Translations under genes and position numbers: made by a program
The notes under the pieces: generated by a model
What the model saw: only the letters and a program-made list of their open reading frames with translations
What the model was told of the DNA's origin: nothing
The model's database searches: none
Part shown: one piece after another, positions 55,196-64,000 of the stretch
Position numbering within the stretch: the stretch's first letter is position 1
Layout of the letters: the number at the start of each line of letters is the position of its first letter
DNA from: Sapria himalayana
Taxonomy: Eukaryota; Streptophyta; Magnoliopsida; Malpighiales; Rafflesiaceae
Length of the DNA: 64,000 nucleotides
Assembly (NCBI GenBank): GCA_029783825.1
Contig: JAREIK010000737.1
Location: 213,087 to 277,086 of the forward strand
Direction of reading: 5' to 3'

Positions 55196-55859
55196 TATTT
55201 TGTTCCTCTCTCAACTCTAGAATGATTGCTAAAGCAATAACCAAAATAATAGGAGCTTTGACTTTATCTCTATTATGTCTCATCATATTTGATGTTGAAT
55301 CACTGGGTTTTCAAAGGTAATTTTACTCATGTACGCTAACAAACTAAACCAAAGTTGTACCCCTATGTATTGAAATATCTAGTTGTTGAGGATGCTATTT
55401 ATATTGATTATTGTAATTTCTTCTAAAATATCTTTCATGCACACACTCAAAGCAATTTTTTTAAAGCATAATTCACCTCTAAAAAAATAACCACCTTGTA
55501 GCCTATTAGAACAAATTAGCCCCAGGGCGGTTTGAGCAGCGCAAGAAGTATGTGCTCTATTTCAATCAAGAATCAAAAAATTTATATTATTGGCATGTCT
55601 AAGCCTTTTTTTATATCCTGATGGATATGAAAATATCATTTCTTTCTTTTTATATTAAATGAGTTATGTATACAAGCTCACAATACCCAAAAATGTGTAA
55701 ATGAATCATATTCAAATGTATAAAAGTTTTTGATCATTGCTCAAAATATTAGTCTTGCATATTGTAACTTGAGGTCATAAATCAAAGGAAAAAGCCATAG
55801 TGATATTTCCAATCCCAAGAATTTTAGCTATAGAATGTTATAAAGTGTAGTACTCGAGC

Positions 55860-56230
55860 TTTAACTATTTCTAGGGTCATGACTTTTGCTCTTGAGGAAT
55901 GTCCAAGTTACAATCATTCCTAGTGCAATGACTTTGCAATATAAAGATAAAATTCACAAGCTATGGTCATATCAAATACTGTGACTCAGTATTATAGTGA
56001 TTAAATATGTATTCATGATCATTCTTAGTGTCATAACAATATGTACAACAGAGAGATACAAGTTCTGAGATATTCTCATCGATATGATTTTGTGTTCTAG
56101 AAACAAAATATACAATCATGACCATTGCTAATGCTATAATAATCTAAATAAAGAAAGTGACTGAATTCAAAACTCACCCCTTGAGTCATGACTTTGTGTT
56201 GCATATACAAAAAGATAAATTTGTGACATT
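55860..56230. repeat. Degenerate short tandem repeat in the unassigned insertion
   Basis: A loose word of the type ATCATTCCTAGTGTCATGAC plus TTTG recurs every 50-100 bases: near 55872 (TAGGGTCATGACTTTTG), 55913, 56020, 56121 and 56185 (GAGTCATGACTTTGTGT). The copies are diverged and spacing is uneven. Confidence 0.5.
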
Positions 56231-56294
56231 CCTAAAAGTTGTGAATTTTAATTTAAAATTAACACTTAGTCATTTGATTATAAAAGTGCAAAAC

Positions 56295-56365
56295 ATGAGA
56301 TTTAGGATTTAGCGTTTATGGATTAGGGTTATAGTTTATGGTTTAAGGTTTAGTATTTAAAGAAG
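56295..56365. repeat. Degenerate telomere-like tract inside the unassigned insertion
   Basis: About nine words related to TTTAGGG (GATTTAGGATTTAGCG, GATTAGGGTTATAG, TTTAAGGTTTAG, AGAGGGTTTATGG) within about 70 bp. Unlike the satellite blocks, it is not followed by the TTTATTTAAA segment. Confidence 0.6.
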
Positions 56366-57625
56366 AGGGTTTATGGTTTTTTTTTTGGAAAATACACACT
56401 TTATTTATCATTTAGGCACACAACTCACATGAGACTAAAAAGCTCACTAATTTAGGCCAGCCCACCAATTCATATGCACCATAATGATTCTATGCATAAA
56501 ATACATAAAAAAACATAATGCTTAATAATTCCAAGTGTACGAATAAAACTAAAATCACCTGGCATTCCCGAACATCAGAGTTGGCATTTAGTCATTATGC
56601 TCTCTGCGTCCTTTCCATTCGCATTTGTCCAAGCCTTTTGGTGGAACACGAATGATGCACCATATTAAAACTATGCAAATATAAGATTCTGCATGTGTGT
56701 GACATGCAGCATCAAGCATTTGCCTATGTCATTGCTATGCAATGGAATACATGTAAAACTGAATACCCAAAAATCCACAAGTCCATATCTACGGCACTTT
56801 GTCAATTCATTCTCAACTCTGAATTTAACATTCTTTTGCTCCAATGATCCTTAAAATAGTGTCTCTTGGGTTAGAATACTTCCTCCTCGAGCTCCAAGAA
56901 GTGGCTGTATGTTGCCCCGACAAAATATCAAAAAATATGCATGCATCGGTGTGCATGTGTGATGAGGTCCATCTCATAGTATAATTACAAAATGCTATAA
57001 AGATGGGTTTCTACTCCCGGGAGTGTAGCATCGCATAATGTGTATTTACAAACTACATTAGTGGACCCCACTTAAAGATACTCATGGGTCCAGTTTCGCT
57101 CATTTCATGCTACATAGAGAACATACAAGATTGTGTGTGTGAGTATGTCATGATCCGTCTATACAAGTATATGGTCCATACAATGTCCAAAATACAAATA
57201 AGACTACAAACATAAACTACAAGTTTGAATCTTTCGCTCCCGTGTGGCTGGTATGGACTCCATTGCTTACTGGCCCTGCTTGATGATGCTTCGGATTTTG
57301 CGGGCTCTTCCAATTATAATCGATTACCCGCTACTCCTATTGGGAGATGGTTGGGTGGCCCTCTATGCTGCCTGATATGGCTAGTGGGACCTACTCCAAG
57401 TTACTCTTGGGTTTACTTCGGACCACTTTGCTCGGTCTCATTGGTTTTCTAAATGTTATCATCCTGGCTTGCTAGCGGGGTCCTCTACAAGGTGGTGGCC
57501 CATACTTCTGGCTGCTTCCAGGACTTGCTGGACCCTATAAATGCGACACCAAAATCGACAAGAATATGTGCACATGTGTACTGTGGTCTGTCGCTATGTG
57601 TGTGTGGTGCAGAAGTATCAAGGTT

Positions 57626-60600
57626 TAGGAGTTTAGAAATTTAAGTGTTTAGCTATTTTGTGGTTTATAGGTTTTATTTAAATAATTAAATAACAAAAAA
57701 ATTATTTTTATGATTTTTTCCCATTTTCAAGGTTATTACCATTGAAAATATTATAATTTTTAATTTTTTTTAAAATGTTCATACAATATTTAATTATAAT
57801 AATCATAAAAATTAAATATCATGTAAATTTAATATAAATAATTTTATTGATCAATATTGTAATACTGATCATAAAATAGATTAATAAACTATTATTAATA
57901 TGATAGATATTAATTAAAATATATTTGCAAAATCTAAAATGATTCAAAATCAAAGTAAAATATTTTACTAAAAAAAATTTTTTATTTTGAAATATTTGAT
58001 TCTTTTTATAAGCTTATAAATTTTTTTGATGTAGATAATTATTTAAATTATATTTGTCTCATTCATAATTTTATTTTGAAATTAATATTTCTATAAAAAT
58101 AAACTAATAAATAATAAAAATGAATATTGAAATTATAATGAATACAAATAAAAATGAAATTTATGATTAATTATTTAGGATATATATGTTTAATGGTTTA
58201 AGTATTTAGGAGTTTATGAGTTTAGAGATTTAAGTGTTTAGGCATTTAGTAGTTTATATGTTTTATTTAAATAATGAAATAACAAAAATTATTTTTTCGA
58301 ATTTTTTATAAATTTTGAAGGTTATAACCTTTATAAATATAATAATTTTTAAATTTTTTTCAAATGTGAATACAATATTTAGTTATAATAAACTTAATAA
58401 ATATATATCAAGTAAATTAAAAATAAACAATTTTATTGATAGATATTAATAAACTAAATATAAATATAAATATAATAATGATCAAAAAATAAATTAATAA
58501 ACTATTATTTATTGATAGATATTTATATATTTTTTATAAATACTTAAACCTTTAAAGATGGTTTAAATGATTAAGTATTTAAGGCTTTTGGGGTTTAGGA
58601 GTTTAATGATTTAAGCATTTAGGCATTTAGTAGTTTATAGGTTTTATATAAATAATAAAATAACAAAAAATTTATTTTTGTGATTTTATCTCATTTTCAA
58701 AGATGATAACCTTTAAAAATATAATATTTAGTTATAATAATCTTAATAATTATATATCATGTAAATTCAATATAAACAATTTTATTGATAAATATTCTAA
58801 TAATGTTCAAAAGCAATATTATATTGAATTTAATAAATTCAATATAAAGATTTTATCTTATTAATAAACTATTATTAATAAGATAGATATCAATTAAAAT
58901 ATAATTACAAAACATAAAATGATTCAAAAGAAAATCAAAATATATTACTATATAATAATTTTTTGTTTTGAAAATTTTTTTTTTTGAAAAAGTTTATCTA
59001 TAATTTTTTGTTGAAAAATAATTTATATAAATTATTTTTGTCTAACTCAATTTATTTTGTAATTAATATATATGTATATATATATAAAAATAAACAAATA
59101 ATTAATTAAAATGAATATTTCTAAAATTATATGAAAAAAAAATTAGATTTATTATTTATTATTTATGTATACTATTTTAATTTAAATTAGATTTGTTTCA
59201 CTAATAATTTATTTTGTAATTAAAATTTCTATAAAATAAACTGATAAATAATTAAAATAAAAATTTAAAATTATACTGAATAAAATTTAAAATGAGATTT
59301 ATGATTTATTATTAATCTATACCATTTTAATAGAATAAGTATTTAGAGGTTTTGTCGTTTAGGAGTTTAGCAATTTATGTTTTTAGGCTTTTAGTGGTTT
59401 ATAGGTTTTATTTAGAAAATAAAAATAACAAAAAAAATTTTTATAATATGTTATCATTTTCATAGGTTATAACCTTTGAAAATATAATAATATTTACAAT
59501 TTTTTAAAATGTGAATAAAATATTTAGTTATAATAAGCTTTATATATATATATCATATAAATTCAATATAAATAATATTATTGATAAATATTCTAATAAT
59601 GATCAAAAACAAATTAATAATCTATTATTAATAAGATAGATATCAATTAAAATATAATTACAAAACCTATACTGATTCAGAAGCAAAGCAAATTATATTA
59701 CTATATAATAATTTTTTGTTTTTAATTTTTTTTCTTTTATTAAGTTTATCTATATTTTTTTTGATGAAAAATAATTTATTTAAATTATATTTGTCTAACT
59801 CATAATTTATTTTTTAATTAATATTTATATAAAAATAAACAAATAAATAATTAAAATGAATATTTAAAATTATAATGAAAAAAAATGAGATCTATTCTTT
59901 ATTATTTAGGGTATACCAATTTAATTTAAATTATATCTGTCTCACTAATAATTTATTTTTTAATTAATATTTCAAAAAAAATAAACTGATAAATAATAAA
60001 AATAAAAATTTAAAATTATACTGAATAAAAATTAAAATGAGATTTATGAATTATTATTAATGTATACCAGTTTAATATTTTAAGTATTTAGAGGGTTTGT
60101 CATTTAAGACTTTATTGATTTATGTTTTTAGGCATTTAGTGGTTTATAGGATTTGTTTAAACAATGATATAACAAAAAAATTATTTTTGATATTTTTCAC
60201 ATTTTCAAAAATTATAACCTTTGACAATATAATAATTTTACAATTTTTTAAAAATGTTAATACAATATTTAGTAAAAATAATCATTATAATTATATATAA
60301 TATAAACTAAATTTAAACAATTTTATTCCTAGATATGATATCAATTATCAAAAAATAAATTAATATGCTATTATTAATATGATAGATATAAATTAAAATA
60401 TAATTGCAAAACCTAAAAATATTCAAAATACAAGTAAAATTTATTACTAAATAATAAGTTTTTTTTAGTTTTTGCTTCTTTTTATAAGCTTATATTTTTT
60501 TTTGATGAAAAATAAATTATTTAAATTATATTTGTATCACCATTAATTTATTTTGTAATTAATATTTTAATAAATTATTTAAATTTTATTTAAGGTTTAC

Positions 60601-63600
60601 GAGTTTAGAGGTTTAAGTATTTAGGGGCTTTTGTGTTTAGTAGTTTAGAGGTTTAAGTGTTTAGGTATTTAGTGGTATATAAGTTTTATTTAAACAATGA
60701 TATAACAAAAATTTTATTTTTATTATTTTTTAAATTTTTGAAGGTTATAACCTTTAAAAATATAATAATTTTTAAATTTTTTTCAAATGTAAATATAATA
60801 TTTAGTTATAATAATCTTAATAATTATAAGTCATTTAAATTCATTATAAATAATTACATTGCTAGATATTATATTAATGATCAAAAAAAATTTAATAAAC
60901 TATTATTAATAAGATAGATATTATTTAAAATATATTTGCAAAATCTAAATTTATTCAAATTCAAAGTAAAATATATTACTTAATAATAATTTTTTTAATG
61001 TTTTGTTTTTTTATAACTTTATATTTTTGTTATTATATATAAATTATTTAAATTAATTTGTCTTACTCATAATTTATTTTGTAATTTATAATTCTATAAT
61101 AATAAACTAATAAATAATTAAAATAATTATTTAAAATTATAATGAATACAAATAAAATTAAGATTTATTATTTATTATTTATTATTCAGGATATAATGTT
61201 TTAATGGTTTAAGTATTTAGGTGTTTTTGGGTTTAGGAGTTTAGTGCTTTAAGTGTTTAGACCTTTAGTGATTTATAGTTATTATCTAAAGAATTAAAAA
61301 ATAAAAATTTTAATTTTTTGAATTTTTTTAATTTTTCAAGGTTGTAACCTTTGAAATATAATAATTTTAAATTTTTTGAAATGTTTAGTTATAATAATCT
61401 TATTAATTATATATAATGTAAACTAAATATAAATAATTTTATTAATAGATATTATAATAATGATCAATAAATAAATTAATAAACTAGTATTAATAAGAAT
61501 GATATAAATAAAAATATAATTGTAGAATCTAAAATGATTCAAAATCAAAATAAGATGTATTACTAAAAATAATTTTTTATTTTAAAATTTTGCCTCATTT
61601 TATAAGCATATATATTTTTTTGATGAAAAATAAATTATTTAAATTATATCTGTTTCACTAATAATTTATTTTGTAATTAATATTTCTATAAAAATAAACT
61701 GATAAATAATTAAAATGAATATTTAAAATTATAATGAATACTAATAAAAAAAGATTTATTATTTATTATTTAGGGTATACCTATTTAATGGTTTATGTTT
61801 TTTGTGGTTTTGGGGTTAAGGAGTTTATTGATTTATATGTTTGCACATTTAGGTGTTTATAGGTTTAATTTGATCAATGAAATAACAAAAAATTTATTTT
61901 TATGAATTTTCGTGATATTCAAAGTTTATTACCTTTGAAAATATAATAATTTTTTAATCTTTCTAAATACTGAATGCAATACTTAGTTATATTAATCTTA
62001 ATAATTATATTTGATGTAAATTTAATATAAAAAATTTATTAATATATATTATCATAATGATCTAAAAATAAATTAATAAACTATTATTAATAAGATAGAT
62101 ATTAATTAAAATATATTTGTAGAACCCAAAATAATTCAAAATCAAAGTAAATTATATTACTAAATAAAATTTTATATTTTTTGAAATTTTGTTTACTTCT
62201 ATAAGCTTTTTTTTTCATAAAAAATAATATATTTAAATTATATGTCTCACTCATTTTTTATTTTGTAATTAATATTTACATAAAAATAAACTAAAAATAA
62301 TTAAAATGAATATTTAAAATTATAATGAATAGAAATAAAAATCAAATTTATTATTTATTATTTAGGTTATTTAGGTTTAATGGTTTTAATATTTAGGGGG
62401 TTTTGGGGTTAAGTATTCTAGATATTTAAATGATTAGGCATTTAGTGGTTTATAAGTTTTATTTAAATCATAAAATAATAAAAAATTTATTTTTGTGATT
62501 TTTTATCATTTTTGAAGTTTATAACCTTTGAAAATATAATAATTTTTAAATTTTTTTCAAATGTAAATATAATATTCAGTTATAATAATCTTAATAATTA
62601 TAAGACATTTAAATTCAATATAAGTAATTTTATTGATAGATATTATAATAATGATCAATAAATAAATTAATAAACTATTATTAATAAGATTGATAGCAAT
62701 TAAAATATAAATGCAAAACCTATAATGATTCAAAATCAAAGTAAAATATTTTACTAAATGATAATTTTTTGTTTTTAAATTTTTACTTCTTTTGATAGGC
62801 TTATATTTATTTTTTGATTAAAAATAAATTATTAAAATTAAATTTATCTCGCTCATTATTTATTTAGTGATTAATATTTCTATAAAAAATAAATTAATAA
62901 ATAATTAAAATGAATATTTAAAATTATAATGAATACAAATTAAAATGAGATTTATGATTTATTATATATGGTATATTGGTTTAATGGTTTGATTATTTAG
63001 CAGTTTTGTCCTTTAGGAGTTTAGTAATTTATGTTTGTAGGCATTTAGTGGTTTATCAGTTTTATTTATATAATAAAAATTTAAAATTCTATTTTTGATT
63101 TTTTCTAATTTTCAAAGGTTAACCTTTAAAAATAAGATAATTTTTAAAATTTTTTTAAAAGTGAATACCATGTATAATTATATTAATCTTACTAATTATA
63201 TTTCATATAAATTCAATATAAACAATTTTAATGATAGAGAGTATAATAATGATCAAAAATTAAATTAATAAACTATTATTAATAATATAAATATTAATTA
63301 AAATATATTTACATAATACAAGATGATTCAAAATCAAATCAAAATATATTACTAAATAATAATATTTAATTTTAAAATATTTTATTCTTTTTATAAGCTT
63401 ATATTTTTTATTGATTAAAAATAAATTATTTAAAAATATTTTTCTCACTCGAAATTTATTTTGTAATTAATTTTTTTAAAAAATTAAACTATAAATAATT
63501 AAAATGAATATTTAAAATTATAATAAATAGAAATAAAAATGAGATTTATTATTTATTAAGTAGTATATAACTATTAAAAGGTTTATGTATTTAGGGGTTC

Positions 63601-64000
63601 GGGGTCTATGAGCTTATTGATTTAAGTAAGTAAGCATTTAATGATCTATAGATTTTATTTTAAAAATGAAATAACAAAAAATTTATTTTTATTATTTTTT
63701 CTCATTTTTTATGATTATAACCTTTGAAAAAATAATAATTTTTAAATTTTTTTCAAAAGTGAATACAATATGTATTTATAATAATCATAATAATTATATA
63801 TCATATAAATTCAATATAAATAATTTTATTGATAGATATTCTAATAATTATTAAAAAATAAAATAAAAATCTATTATGAATAAGATTGATATTACTTATA
63901 CTATAATATAAAAACCTAAAATGATTCAAAAGCAATACAAAATATATCAGTAAATAATAATTAATTGTTTTTAAATTTTTATGATTTTTATAAGCTTTCT
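57626..64000 (-). repeat. AT-rich satellite array, R orientation
   Basis: Blocks: 57626, 58195, 58575, 59165/59315 (A'), 59920/60063 (A'), 60595 (D), 61190 (E), 61780 (K), 62370 (G), 62970 (H) and 63565 (I, cut by the window end soon after). Several monomers around 58440-58560 and 59530 are rearranged. The D-E-K-G run matches 1-2200 in inverse orientation. Short frames here are chance frames in A/T-rich DNA. Confidence 0.92.

Larger units (their letters stand above)
55196..57625. other. Unassigned 2.4 kb insertion in the satellite
   Basis: Not satellite. The first 1.1 kb is moderately A/T-rich and contains a degenerate repeat (55860-56230). Then comes a telomere-like tract (56295-56365), a T10 run (56370-56381) and about 1.2 kb of ordinary, G+C-richer sequence up to 57625, where satellite resumes with GTTTAGGAGTTTAGAAATTT. 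Open frames of 63-75 codons (57225-57452 and 57453-57644 plus, 57110-57313 minus) overlap on opposite strands and have no recognisable domain. No terminal repeats or target duplications were seen. It may be a fragment of a retroelement or a piece of genomic DNA captured during array rearrangement. Confidence 0.6.

Noticed and set aside
57110..57644. Frames of 67, 75 and 63 codons in the unassigned insertion
   Set aside because: They overlap on opposite strands and show no domain. One extends into satellite (57626-57644).
1..64000. CRISPR array
   Set aside because: The period is about 595 bp with diverged repeats in a plant-like context. There are no short identical repeats with unique spacers.
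1..64000. Organelle (mitochondrial or plastid) DNA, suggested by high A+T
   Set aside because: No organelle gene, tRNA or rRNA text was seen. The tandem satellite and hAT transposons indicate nuclear DNA.

Overview
The window looks like plant nuclear heterochromatin. No intact protein-coding gene was found. Nearly all of it is one extremely A+T-rich tandem satellite with monomers of about 590-600 bp, interrupted by four non-satellite insertions. Two insertions are damaged copies of one hAT-superfamily DNA transposon (BED finger plus hATC dimerisation domain, a type common in flowering plants). The others are a short LTR-like fragment and a 2.4 kb unassigned block. Intron-like GT..AG segments in the transposon, the TTTAGGG-like motifs and the hAT family point to an angiosperm, but the species cannot be told from the sequence.

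Layout ('F' = the strand reading CTAAATGCCTAAA; 'R' = its complement): satellite F 1-4150; R 4151-9716; F 9717-13980; hAT copy 1 (transposase on minus) 13981-17663; F 17664-18671; LTR-like insertion 18672-about 19262; F 19263-21205; R 21206-46612; hAT copy 2 (transposase on plus, left end missing) 46613-50013; R 50014-55195; unassigned insertion about 55196-57625; R 57626-64000.

Each monomer has the same parts. One is a palindromic box centred on GGTTATAACC. Another is a block of about 80-90 bp made of degenerate telomere-like words (TTTAGG/CCTAAA every 9-10 bases). The rest is a long A/T-only stretch. The telomere-like block is variable enough to name monomer types, called here A, A', B, C, D, E, G, H, I, J and K, plus unnamed types 8 and 9. 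Types recur in fixed orders (D-E, G-H-I, I-J, J-C-D-E), so the array has an irregular higher-order structure.

The main large-scale features are: a giant inverted repeat centred near 9530, with matching monomer types in both arms; two further strand switches near 4150 and 21205; and inverted homology between the first 2.2 kb and 60.6-62.5 kb. The two hAT copies sit at the same octamer of the same monomer type, in the same orientation relative to the satellite. That suggests one insertion later copied with the array, or a strong target preference. Coordinates of monomers, switches and identities were judged by eye, without alignment software.
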